This document shows positions 27,801 to 36,886 of a DNA stretch of 46,095 nt, in pieces. The stretch's first letter is position 1. Every line of letters begins with the position of its first letter. Origin of the DNA: Candidatus Zhuqueibacterota bacterium (GTDB lineage Bacteria > Zhuqueibacterota > Zhuqueibacteria > Oceanimicrobiales > Oceanimicrobiaceae); NCBI GenBank assembly GCA_029262005.1, contig JAJDAG010000111.1:1-46095 (forward strand), read 5' to 3'. The translations under genes and the position numbers were made by a program. The notes under the pieces were generated by a model. That model made no database searches. It was not told the DNA's origin and worked only from the letters and a program-made list of their open reading frames with translations.

Positions 27801-28277
27801 TTTCGCTCAGACTCCCGCTCTCATAATATATTATTTAGTAATGACAAAATGCTTCGACAAATTTAACAAATGGCCGATTGAAAAGCAACATGAAAACCCT
27901 GCAACCTACAACAATTTAGCTTTCAATTTTGCCACTGCATCACTATATTCCCAACGAAGAACATCTCTGCCTCATTTCCTGAACGAAAATTCCACAATTA
28001 GCACGATCATTTTTGAGGTTTCTCAACAAGGCAATTTCACTCTTGCACATCGCCGTAAAATGATTTTTGACTTGACAATTTTTAACTATTCAACCACGGA
28101 GGTTCAAAGGATCTGCGAGAGGTTAAACAAACTCAAAGTTACTCAAATATGGTATTAACAAGACATCATTTCAAACTGTATTTGTGCTCGCTGTGGCTGG
28201 TTTATACCAGTTGAGCAGCAACGACAATTTTTGTCTGAACAGGATCTCTATTAACTATAAAAACACGGCATATTACA
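27801..28277. other. Divergent promoter region, nothing coding recognised
   Basis: About 477 AT-rich bases lie between the divergent leuD and arginase genes. A plus-strand open frame at 27742-28158 runs through leuD antisense; it has no ribosome site and no family resemblance, so it is not called. No T-box or leader peptide with leucine codons was seen. Confidence 0.5.
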
Positions 28278-29183
28278 ATGAAAGTAGAAATGATCGGCAT
28301 TCCCCTGGATTTAGGCGCCAACCGTCGCGGCGTCGACATGGGGCCATCGGCCATTCGCATAGCAAACATTTCAGGAGCATTGAAAAATATTGGTCACGAA
28401 GTAATTGATGAAGGAGACATCAATATTGTCACGCCGGAACTTCAGGCTATTCTCAACCCAAAACTCAGATACCTACCGGAAATCACAAAATCCGTCACGT
28501 CTCTAGCCGATGCTGTCACAGAAACCTTGCAACGCGGGGGCTTTCCGCTGGTGCTCGGTGGCGATCATTCCATTGCCATTGGCACAATTGGTGGTGTAGC
28601 CAGGTATCTGCGGGAGCAGAAGCAGGAACTGGGCGTTATCTGGATCGACGCGCATGCTGATATGAACACCGACAAAACATCTCCGAGCGGAAATATTCAC
28701 GGCATGTCATTCGCCGCCGCTCTGGGCAATGGCTGTGCCGATCTGGTAAAGGTTGCCGGCGATTTTGCAAAAATTAAAGCAGCAAATTCTGTGTTGGTTG
28801 GCGCTAGAAATCTTGACCCGGAAGAACAAGAACATGTCCGGCAGTCTGGAATTCATGTTTTCACCATGGCGGACATCGACCGACGCGGCATTTGTGATAT
28901 TATGCAAAACGCCATTGAGCTTGCAACCCGAAACACGGGCAACCTGCATATCAGCCTGGACATGGACGCTTTGGATCCACAATTTGCGCCGGGCGTTGGT
29001 ACGCCGGTCCGTGGCGGACTGACCTACCGCGAAGCGCACACCGCCATGGAGATGATTGGCGATTCCGAGCAGATTTGCTCCCTGGAAATCGTGGAAGTAA
29101 ACCCAATTCTTGACACCCGCAACACCACAGCGGAAATGGCAGTGGAGCTGGTTGAAAGCGCGTTGGGAAAACGGATTTTGTAG
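28278..29183 (+). CDS. rocF: Arginase (ureohydrolase family)
   Basis: It has 301 residues. Hydrolyses arginine to ornithine and urea with a binuclear Mn centre. The ligands are all visible: GGDHSIAIGT (His), DAHADMNT (Asp-x-His-x-Asp), SGNIHGMSFAAALG (substrate contacts), SLDMDALDP (Asp-x-Asp) and SLEIVEVNP (Glu of the active site). MKVEMIGIPLDLGANRRGVDMGP at the start is typical of bacterial arginase rather than agmatinase. It is a single gene diverging from leuD. Confidence 0.96.
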   Translation: MKVEMIGIPLDLGANRRGVDMGPSAIRIANISGALKNIGHEVIDEGDINIVTPELQAILNPKLRYLPEITKSVTSLADAVTETLQRGGFPLVLGGDHSIAIGTIGGVARYLREQKQELGVIWIDAHADMNTDKTSPSGNIHGMSFAAALGNGCADLVKVAGDFAKIKAANSVLVGARNLDPEEQEHVRQSGIHVFTMADIDRRGICDIMQNAIELATRNTGNLHISLDMDALDPQFAPGVGTPVRGGLTYREAHTAMEMIGDSEQICSLEIVEVNPILDTRNTTAEMAVELVESALGKRIL

Positions 29184-29282
29184 CAGGGCGCGCAGCCGGT
29201 AAAAGGTAATTGCCTGACCCACCAAAACCTGAAAACGGATTTAACCTGCAGCTCTTTGTAGAAGACAACCATAACATAAGGT

Positions 29283-29456
29283 GCTGGACCAATAAAAAAA
29301 GATATCATCAAACATCTAACTAAAGACTTTGAATCGTATGTAAATCAAACACAAAATAAAATCGAATTTTGGTTCGCTCGGGATTTACAGCATCTTTTGG
29401 GTTATAGCGAATGGCGGAATTTTAGCAAGGTATTCGACAAAGCAAACAAAGGATAA
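29283..29456 (+). pseudogene. Remnant of a DinD-like protein N-terminus
   Basis: An open stretch without a start codon encodes KKDIIKHLTKDFESYV, then KIEFWFARDLQHLLGYSEW and RNFSKVFDKANKG before a TAA. This matches the first 55 or so residues of DinD/Bro-N-type proteins ('ARELxxxLGYxxWxxFxxVIxKA'). No continuation of the family follows, and an in-frame TAA lies just upstream. It is a leftover of a lost accessory gene. A 40-codon open frame (MNIAKQPVKPQ...) at about 29471-29590 is unrecognised. Confidence 0.65.
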
Positions 29457-29756
29457 TCAAAATTCCAAAAATGAACATTGCAAAACAGCCTGTGAAACCG
29501 CAGGGCTTGAATCTCATTAAAATCACCGGTAGAAATTACAAAATCAAATCTGCCAACAAAAAACTTGATAAAACTACTGAAAATGCTTAACTCTAAACCT
29601 CTTTGAAGTTGGCCGGCTTAAAAGTGCCAATCATTGGCCGTTTTTAAAATGCCCGATGACAACTTAGTTTTACCCCAAATGAGAGAAACTCGACTAATCA
29701 GTGTTCTTAATTTATGGGGGTTGCAGCATCAATCCAAAACGTCAAAGGTGACTGGT

Positions 29757-30566
29757 ATGGAAAAAGAAGAATCCAAGAAGGGTAGGCTAGCGGAGTCGGC
29801 AGTTAACATTCTTAATGCAATCAAGAATGTGCATGTGTTAATTATTGGCTTTATGATACTGCCGGTTACATGTTTGTTTGCTTATTTTATGGGTATCGAG
29901 ATTCGTTTCTGGGAGATGTCCATCGTTCCTTATTCAACAGCAAGACAAGAAACGGTGGACAGTTTCATCGAAGGCTCGAAATCTTTCATTTCCGTGGATG
30001 CGCTGGCAGATATTTCAGGAGAACACTTTCAGCCTGATATGTCAACAGCCGCGATCAGAGACACGCTGGAGAATCTGCTGGAACGCAACGAAAAATTGAT
30101 TCAGGACTTTCATGATTCGCAACAGGCCGTGCTCACGCAACAAGACATTGTTGCGCATTACAAAAAAATGCTTACGCAGTCAGATTCAGTAAGAACGACG
30201 CAAGACAAGTTTCTGCAAAAGCAGTTGGCTGCTTACCAGAAATGGGAACAACATCACAAATACACAATTTTCATTGAAACGTCCGAGGAGAATAAACAGG
30301 TGGTAAAGAACCTCAGCCACAAGCTTGCAAAAGATGGGTTCCAGCTTGCCTGCGACAGTGAATGGGAAACCATTCCAGAAAATAAAATCACCTTTTTTAG
30401 TAAATCCCCGGAAACGAAACAGGTCGCTGAGGAAATTAGAAAACTAATCAATTCCGACGACGAGTTGATGATTGATTTTTCAGAAGAATCGGCATTATTG
30501 CCGGCCTCTATGCGACAAAAAGATATTCTTATCCAAATCAGATCCGCAATTCATGCCGGAGGATAG
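29757..30566 (+). CDS. Membrane-anchored coiled-coil protein of unknown function
   Basis: It has 269 residues from the ATG at 29757, chosen because AAGGTG lies 7 bases ahead; the open frame runs 41 codons further upstream without a good site. One membrane helix (about 28-48: HVLIIGFMILPVTCLFAYFMG) is followed by a long helical, Gln-rich stretch (about 105-165). A C-terminal alpha/beta region follows (YTIFIETSEENKQVVKNL, KLAKDGFQL, then NKITFFSKSPETKQVAEEI), loosely like LytR_C-type modules. I do not recognise the family. It is followed after 4 bases by the lipoprotein gene, so the two form one unit. Confidence 0.7.
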   Translation: MEKEESKKGRLAESAVNILNAIKNVHVLIIGFMILPVTCLFAYFMGIEIRFWEMSIVPYSTARQETVDSFIEGSKSFISVDALADISGEHFQPDMSTAAIRDTLENLLERNEKLIQDFHDSQQAVLTQQDIVAHYKKMLTQSDSVRTTQDKFLQKQLAAYQKWEQHHKYTIFIETSEENKQVVKNLSHKLAKDGFQLACDSEWETIPENKITFFSKSPETKQVAEEIRKLINSDDELMIDFSEESALLPASMRQKDILIQIRSAIHAGG

Positions 30567-30570
30567 AAAC

Positions 30571-31290
30571 GTGAAAAAGAAGGTCAACAAAACAAAGAGA
30601 GGTCACCTTGTTTTTCTCTGCATGACCTGTTTGACACTCTCAGCCTGCCACCCTGTGCCGATACAAATGGCACGAATGCATCAAATTGATTTTTACAAAC
30701 AAACCTTTACCATTCCTGACAGCGTAGACGCGGTAAAGACTTTACAGAAATTGATTGGCGAAAGAAATTACAGGCTTATAAAGCTGCCCAACATGCGCGG
30801 TGGCAAAATGAAAGAATATCTTTCACAAATTGAAATTCGCGGCGCGCTGAATTTTTCAATCTATCTGAACCCAAATGATATTCACACCTTTTTTGTTGAT
30901 GCATTCGGCAGATATTCCCTGATTTACAAAACCTCAGGCGACATTCTGCTAACAAGTGATTTCTACATAAAAAACAATCAATTCACTGAGGACGATTTAA
31001 AGAAGGGGGAGATCAGGCTCAGAGTCGAGCAATCGCTGGTGCGGCATAGCTATCCGGATTCAGTAAAATATTTTGAACCAGACTCATCGGATAAAATTAT
31101 TTTTAACATAAAAATGGCAAACCTGCCCGGGGAAGACGACGTTTACAGAATCAATTACGAAGAAATGCATGAGGTCCGTCTCAATGGCGATATGATAGGG
31201 TACCTCAAATATGACGCACTGCCGGCCAACAAGTACAAAATTATAGATCTGCGTGGCAGAAATTTTCTGAAGAAACACAAAGTGTTGTGA
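30571..31290 (+). CDS. Lipoprotein of unknown function
   Basis: It has 239 residues from a GTG at 30571, which has GGAGG 8 bases ahead, part of it inside the previous gene's last codons. The start gives a lipoprotein signal (KKKVNKTKRGHLVFLCMTCL, then TLSAC) with the lipid Cys about residue 26. The mature part has alternating beta-type segments (LNFSIYLNPNDIHTFFVDAFGRYSLIYKTSGDILLTSDFYI) and a polar tail. No known family is recognised. The tight 4-base spacing suggests it works with the upstream membrane protein. Confidence 0.75.
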   Translation: MKKKVNKTKRGHLVFLCMTCLTLSACHPVPIQMARMHQIDFYKQTFTIPDSVDAVKTLQKLIGERNYRLIKLPNMRGGKMKEYLSQIEIRGALNFSIYLNPNDIHTFFVDAFGRYSLIYKTSGDILLTSDFYIKNNQFTEDDLKKGEIRLRVEQSLVRHSYPDSVKYFEPDSSDKIIFNIKMANLPGEDDVYRINYEEMHEVRLNGDMIGYLKYDALPANKYKIIDLRGRNFLKKHKVL

Positions 31291-31313
31291 GTTTCTTGAG
31301 CGCAACAGACTTT

Positions 31314-31380
31314 TAACCACGAACCACACGAAAAGCACGAAAAAAAACAAAAAGAAAGACACCTTTCGTGTGGTTCTTAG
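31314..31380. repeat. Inverted repeat between convergent genes
   Basis: GAACCACACGAAA (31321-31333) is repeated inverted as TTTCGTGTGGTTC (31364-31376), with partial pairing extending outward, around an A-rich 30-base spacer. It lies between the ends of the lipoprotein gene and the heparinase-like gene. Motifs of the AACCACGAACCACACGAAAA type occur as dispersed intergenic repeats in several bacteria. It could also terminate transcription. Confidence 0.7.
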
Positions 31381-31451
31381 TTGATTCATTTACGGTTTTC
31401 GGGTTGTCAGGGTCAGGGAATTAGGCCGTGGATTTGTCGTGCAGGGTCTTT

Positions 31452-34400
31452 TTATTTTTGCAGCAGCACCTTGCGAGAAAGCTTGCGGTCACCCGCTTTC
31501 AGACTAACAAAATAGACGCCCGATGCCACAGCACTACCGGCGTCGTCCATTCCAGCCCAAAAGATTTTTTTCTCGCCGGCAGTCTGCACTTCATCAACCA
31601 ATGTTTTCACCGTTTGACCCAGAATATTGTAGATGCCAAGTTTAACAAAAACCTTCTCAGGCAGGGCGTATTCGATACGTGTGGCGGCATTGAAGGGATT
31701 TGGATAATTGGGGCGGAGAATAACTTCTTTGGGTAACGCATCATCCAAAGCGTTGCCACTGTTTTTGTGATCAACCGTCAGAATATTTGAATTGACATCC
31801 GTAATCAAGGTTAGCATGGGCGCAGTAACGCTTTCTTTCGAAGCATAAGCCACTTTATCCGCTGATTCACCGGCGATGAGAAAGCTGTAGACGCCATCTC
31901 CTTCGATTGCATTGGTAAGATCAAATTCAACAAAGGAGCCGGCCGCCGGATTGGCAACGCTATCCAGCGCAATGCCTTGAGAAACAGGCGCATTTGCCCA
32001 GGTCAACTCTGCTTCATGCCACGGTTTGTCTTGATTAAGATAATTATTTGCGACAAGAAAGACCGCACCACCTGAATCACTGCCATCCGCAACCATAAAT
32101 TTTAGAGTTGCGCTGCGAATATCGCCAACCAGGCCGTTTATTTCAAATTTTAACAATGTTCTCGTTTCGGAAAAAGCTGAATGAACCGTTTGCAATTCAA
32201 GTGATGAACCGTAATTGCCATTCGCTTTTGCGGAGCGCACGTAAGCATCTTCAACCGGCGCGAATGTAAAAGTTGAGTCCACCACCGGCCGGACAAACTC
32301 AAACCGGGCAGCCGAAGAAACCTCGCCGGCATAATTAAAAACTGAAATCGGACCGGATGCCGCTTCAAAAGGGACTTGCACGCGCAATGAGGTGAATGAA
32401 TCGGCCGCAAACTCACTGGCCGGCATGCCGTTAAAAGAAACAGCGGTGACTTCATTCAAGCGCGTACCGTTGATTAAAATTTCATCGCCTGCCGTGGCAG
32501 TAAGCGGCGAAAACGAGTGAATGGCAGGCAGAAACTGTGGTTCTTGCACAGTTGCAACAATCAATTCCGGTGGATATACGCCCTCGCCTGAACTGTACGC
32601 CACCTGATTGGCTGACTGATTCAAAATGGCAAAACTCAGGGTAGCCGAACTATCAACTGCAGCGGTAACATCAAATTCTACCCACTGTTCAACTTCGATA
32701 GTATGCAAAGAATCCACCGGGCCGCTCAAAATTGCAGGCGCGTTTTCCCAGGTAATTGTACTTTCGCGCCATGGCTCAGCGCTATCAAGCAGAAAGTTTG
32801 AAGATGAATAAATGAGGCCACCCTGGTCACTTTCATTTTCCACAAACAAACGGAGCACAGCCCTGCGAACACCGCCATCAATGCCGGATATTAAAAACTT
32901 CAGGTAGCTGCTGAACAGCGTGGATTCTACTTTCAGATTGCTTTTGTCACCATAATTTGTGGCGGGACTTGACGACTTCACATGCGCATCTTCCGCTGGA
33001 TGAAAAATGGTGTTTCGCACGGGTTCATACACAACAAAAAAGGCGCTGCTAAATGTTGTTTCATCGGCATTGGTCACAGCGATTTTGCCTGTTTCTGCGC
33101 CTGCCGGTACCGTGGCAATAAGCTCGAAATTCGATTCGGCGTTAAAAAACAACGCCGGAACGCCACCAAATGAAACATCGCTCGCGCCGAGCAAATGAGC
33201 ACCCTGAATCCGAACTTGCGTTGCCACCGGGCCACTGCGCGGAGAAAAAGCATCTATTACAGCCGGGTAAGTGACTATGAAATCTTCTTCACTGGCGGTT
33301 TTTCCTAAAGGATTGGTTATGTAAATAGGGTTCATTTCGGCTTGTGGGGGCACATGCGTGACCAGGATTGAATCGGACTTGATGGTAAAGCTGTCTGTGG
33401 GGACGGTGCCAAACGAAACCGCCGTGACATCAAGAAAATCCATGCCGCTAATTTCAACCGGGGTGCCGGGCGGACCTTTGAGTGGCGAAAAGCCGGAAAT
33501 TAACGGCGCTTGTTTGACTTTGAAGTTTGATCCACTGTAACCTGTTCCCAGTGGATTGGTTACAGCAATCTTACCAGTCGTTGCACCCACCGGCACAATT
33601 GCTTGCATCGCTGTATCGGAAAACACAACATAGAATTCCGAGAGAACGCCGTTAAACGTAACACGAGATACATCAAAAAGATTGAGACCGCGCAACGAAA
33701 CCGCCGAATTAACTGCAGCGGCAACCGGAGAAAACGAATCAACAAAAGGTGCTGAAACCACAGAAAAAATCGCTGAACTCAAATCCGAGCCAATTCGGTT
33801 TGAAACGGCAATTTGTCCTGAACGGGCGCCCTCCGGAACCACGACCTGAATTACCGTGTCAGACACAGCCGAAAATTCCGGCGCCAGAACGCCGCCAATT
33901 GAGATAGCATTGACCCGACTGAGATTATCACCAAACAGAGCAATAACAGCGCCAACCTGAGCTCTTTCCGGCTGAAAAGAAATCAAGACGGGTGGTTTGT
34001 CAATGGCAAACGGCGCATCGCTGATGTCCACCGGCAAAGTTTCATCAAAATTTTGAACTCTAATTAATGCAGAGGCTGTGACATTATCCGGAATAAGCCA
34101 ATCGTAGGTGCCATCATTTTCCGTGCTGCCTACAACCGACTGCCAGGAAGCAGAAAAATCCGTGGAGTAGTCGATGCGGACACTCTTGAACATGGAATCC
34201 GCTGTCCAATTAACAGGTTGCAAACTACCCACTTCGAAAATCTCACCGCCATTGGGACTGGTGATTCTCAGGAAAGGAGCAGCGATTATCTCGACAGAGT
34301 AATTTTCAGTAACGACCTGCTCATATCTGCTTGGGCCAATCAAATGTTGTTTCGGCGCCAGGCTGAAAGTCATCCAACCGGGTCCACTGGCCGTTGCCGC

Positions 34401-36707
34401 AACAGATTGTCCATCAATAAGAACATCCCGCAGGCCCGGATAGAAAAGCGTGATGCTGGTTGTCGTTGCAGGTCCGGCATTCTTGCCAATGCGAATTTTC
34501 CCGGATGTCTGTTTGAAGGCGGCAACCACCGGCTCTGTTGAACGAAAGCCAATGCGGTTTTTATAGAGGAACTCTCTACCGCGGGAAGAGAGGTACTCAA
34601 ACTCGTAGAAACTGTCTTTGAAGTAACAAAGTTTGGCATCCGTTGTCAAGTTCACAAGCGAGTATTGCACGTTGTTTTTATTAAACAAATGGTATTCATC
34701 ACCATCCACTTTCAGACCGCTGATGCCAATGGAATCGTAGTAGAGTTTTTCAAACTCCGGAAGCGGTGCAGTTTGTTTTCGTGGATAAAGCAAAGTAAAA
34801 AATGTCGCCTGCGTACCGTCCGCTGCTGGTGCCACCCGAAGTAAATCTACCATAGATTTATCGATTGCATAAGGCCTGTCGCGGTTGATTGCATACGTTG
34901 CGGCCCTGGGTTCCACAAAAACCACCTCCATTTCTGCGCTGCCCGTTTGCGGTGAAACGACAAATTCATTTTCAGCGGTGGCCGTAATAACATGGCGGCT
35001 GTCCGTGCCAAGCAGATATTCATATTTGTGGCTGGCGAGATTATCGGCAAGTTCATCCACCATGACAAAATATTTGTGCTTGCGGTAAATAACGCTGCGG
35101 TAAAACTGCGAAATATCTTCATAGGCATCGGTGGCATCGCCAAGCAGGTAGCCGACATGTTCGGCATCCAGATAATCCATATTTGCCGCGGTGGAAAGCG
35201 GCTTGTTTGTACGATCGCCTTTTTGGCCCTTGCCATCGATGAGGAAAGTATTGTGTCCATAAGTGATTTTCTTATTGCCCTTATCCGGTCCGGTTTGCGG
35301 GAAGGCGCCATCTTCGGCAGCCAGATAGTCATTGTCATAATAAATGACAAAACCGTTTGCATCCGGATGATCATGCCCACCCGGGGAGAGTTGTTTAAGG
35401 AATCGGCCATGGCCGCCTGGCGAGCCGCTGCGCATGTAAAAAGCCATGGCATCTTTCTCCCAGCCACTGCGGAAAATAGCCGCCTCCATATCAGGCCAGT
35501 AGCGGCTCAGTGGTAAATCGCGATAAGATTTAGCCGGCACACCGGCGTCATCGTAAAACAAAAAAGTCGCCCAGTCTTCAGGGTTAAATCGAGCGCCGGT
35601 CTCATCCAACAAATAATCGAGGAAATCCATAACATAGCCATCCTGGTACACTGATGCCACAAGCGTGAGTAAACCGATGTTGCCAAACGGGCCCAGCCCG
35701 GGCTTGCTGCGCACTTGCCGACTGTCAGCCCAGGTCATTGTAGCCAGGTCATCGGCCTGGACGTCGGCATAAATGCGGGGGTAACCTGTGTTTTTCAAAA
35801 ACTCGCTGCCGGGATATTCCTTGCCGAGATGAAACCAGTCGTTTTGCGGCTCACTGTTTCGGAGCGCCTGCAGGAACAAGCCGATATGAATGTATTTTCG
35901 CCAGTAACCCAGCCCCTGATGCGGGAAGCCATCTGTACCATGTCCCCAAAGCACATTGCGTGACTTTTCCTTGAAATTAAACTTTGTGTCTGACAATCGC
36001 TTGGCAACAAAATCATCGAAAGTAACATCGCCATCGCCCTGAAACGCCAGGCCTATCAAACCCTCTCCGGCTGAAGGTGTCCAGTTGATATTGGTGTAAA
36101 CATCATTGGTGACATGATTATCGCCATGGTCGAGGACGCCTTGTTTAAGCAGAGTCTTGAGACTGTCCGGAATGAGATTGAACAACACGTCCCAGGCAAA
36201 GGCGTAACCCAGGCTGATATGCCCGGCAGACAGGTCGCTGCCCCAATCCGGCAAAGCAGCCAAATCAAGCATCATCTGCATGACTTTGTTTGAATAAATG
36301 GTATCCTGCAGCACTACCCAGGCGACAGTCAGCGCGCCCAGGGCATCACCATATTCCCGGCCCAAATCTTGATCGGCCATGCCCTCAACCGTGACTTGCA
36401 GATTGATAACGCTATCAACTTCTTCAATCTTAAACCGCTGCCAGATTTTGTTCAGCCGGGGATTGGAGAGCACTTTTTGACGTAAGGCTATGGCCCCGGT
36501 ACTATCAAAAAAAACATGCGGATGCGCCGGAGCAATTGTGTTACCCTGGGCCCGAACAAAGGTTATGTTAGTGAGACTTGTTACAACAAGCAGGGACAAC
36601 ACGACTGAGTGCAACTGACAACTGCTAAATAGGCCGCCTCTGCTTCGGCTGGGCAAGTTCCGGCTGAACATTGCACGCAAAATTTTCTTAACAAATATTG
36701 ACTTCAA
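31452..36707 (-). CDS. Secreted heparinase II/III-like polysaccharide lyase with TIG, DNRLRE/CBM96 and T9SS domains
   Basis: It has 1751 residues. A signal peptide (about 1-53) is followed by a long catalytic part (about 60-800) opening HPHVFFDSTGAIALRQKVL and containing GGHDHPDANGFVIYYDND, typical of alginate-lyase/heparinase II/III families. A SPNGGEIFEVGSLQPVNW domain (about 814-905) leads to four IPT/TIG domains (about 906-1225), a DNRLRE/CBM96-like domain (about 1229-1390; AEDAHVKSSSPATNYGDKSN), a fifth TIG (about 1393-1470) and a second DNRLRE domain (about 1475-1640; VEDAYVRSAKANGNYGSS). The end is a T9SS sorting domain (LRPNYPNPFNAATRIEYALP ... GVYFVSLKAGDRKLSRKVLL). Its likely role is uptake or breakdown of an acidic polysaccharide. 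It lies 179 bases downstream of the kinase gene. Confidence 0.88.
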   Translation of the reverse strand: MKSIFVKKILRAMFSRNLPSRSRGGLFSSCQLHSVVLSLLVVTSLTNITFVRAQGNTIAPAHPHVFFDSTGAIALRQKVLSNPRLNKIWQRFKIEEVDSVINLQVTVEGMADQDLGREYGDALGALTVAWVVLQDTIYSNKVMQMMLDLAALPDWGSDLSAGHISLGYAFAWDVLFNLIPDSLKTLLKQGVLDHGDNHVTNDVYTNINWTPSAGEGLIGLAFQGDGDVTFDDFVAKRLSDTKFNFKEKSRNVLWGHGTDGFPHQGLGYWRKYIHIGLFLQALRNSEPQNDWFHLGKEYPGSEFLKNTGYPRIYADVQADDLATMTWADSRQVRSKPGLGPFGNIGLLTLVASVYQDGYVMDFLDYLLDETGARFNPEDWATFLFYDDAGVPAKSYRDLPLSRYWPDMEAAIFRSGWEKDAMAFYMRSGSPGGHGRFLKQLSPGGHDHPDANGFVIYYDNDYLAAEDGAFPQTGPDKGNKKITYGHNTFLIDGKGQKGDRTNKPLSTAANMDYLDAEHVGYLLGDATDAYEDISQFYRSVIYRKHKYFVMVDELADNLASHKYEYLLGTDSRHVITATAENEFVVSPQTGSAEMEVVFVEPRAATYAINRDRPYAIDKSMVDLLRVAPAADGTQATFFTLLYPRKQTAPLPEFEKLYYDSIGISGLKVDGDEYHLFNKNNVQYSLVNLTTDAKLCYFKDSFYEFEYLSSRGREFLYKNRIGFRSTEPVVAAFKQTSGKIRIGKNAGPATTTSITLFYPGLRDVLIDGQSVAATASGPGWMTFSLAPKQHLIGPSRYEQVVTENYSVEIIAAPFLRITSPNGGEIFEVGSLQPVNWTADSMFKSVRIDYSTDFSASWQSVVGSTENDGTYDWLIPDNVTASALIRVQNFDETLPVDISDAPFAIDKPPVLISFQPERAQVGAVIALFGDNLSRVNAISIGGVLAPEFSAVSDTVIQVVVPEGARSGQIAVSNRIGSDLSSAIFSVVSAPFVDSFSPVAAAVNSAVSLRGLNLFDVSRVTFNGVLSEFYVVFSDTAMQAIVPVGATTGKIAVTNPLGTGYSGSNFKVKQAPLISGFSPLKGPPGTPVEISGMDFLDVTAVSFGTVPTDSFTIKSDSILVTHVPPQAEMNPIYITNPLGKTASEEDFIVTYPAVIDAFSPRSGPVATQVRIQGAHLLGASDVSFGGVPALFFNAESNFELIATVPAGAETGKIAVTNADETTFSSAFFVVYEPVRNTIFHPAEDAHVKSSSPATNYGDKSNLKVESTLFSSYLKFLISGIDGGVRRAVLRLFVENESDQGGLIYSSSNFLLDSAEPWRESTITWENAPAILSGPVDSLHTIEVEQWVEFDVTAAVDSSATLSFAILNQSANQVAYSSGEGVYPPELIVATVQEPQFLPAIHSFSPLTATAGDEILINGTRLNEVTAVSFNGMPASEFAADSFTSLRVQVPFEAASGPISVFNYAGEVSSAARFEFVRPVVDSTFTFAPVEDAYVRSAKANGNYGSSLELQTVHSAFSETRTLLKFEINGLVGDIRSATLKFMVADGSDSGGAVFLVANNYLNQDKPWHEAELTWANAPVSQGIALDSVANPAAGSFVEFDLTNAIEGDGVYSFLIAGESADKVAYASKESVTAPMLTLITDVNSNILTVDHKNSGNALDDALPKEVILRPNYPNPFNAATRIEYALPEKVFVKLGIYNILGQTVKTLVDEVQTAGEKKIFWAGMDDAGSAVASGVYFVSLKAGDRKLSRKVLLQK

Positions 36708-36886
36708 TTGGGACGGCTCACTCGTAGAATGTATCAGGTTCGACCAAAAAAAATGCTGACAAATGAATCTGCACTACTGTTGCAAAATCCGAACCAAGCC
36801 GTTGTTGATATTGTGCATGGATTGCAGGTTTTCCTTTTCCGAAAAAGCGTGTTGCTTGTCAGATATTTAGCGATTAGACAAGACAG

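Noticed and set aside
27742-28158. 138-codon plus-strand open frame over the leuD start and the intergenic region
   Set aside because: It begins antisense inside leuD, has no ribosome site, and its translation shows no family pattern; the region is better explained as a divergent promoter region.
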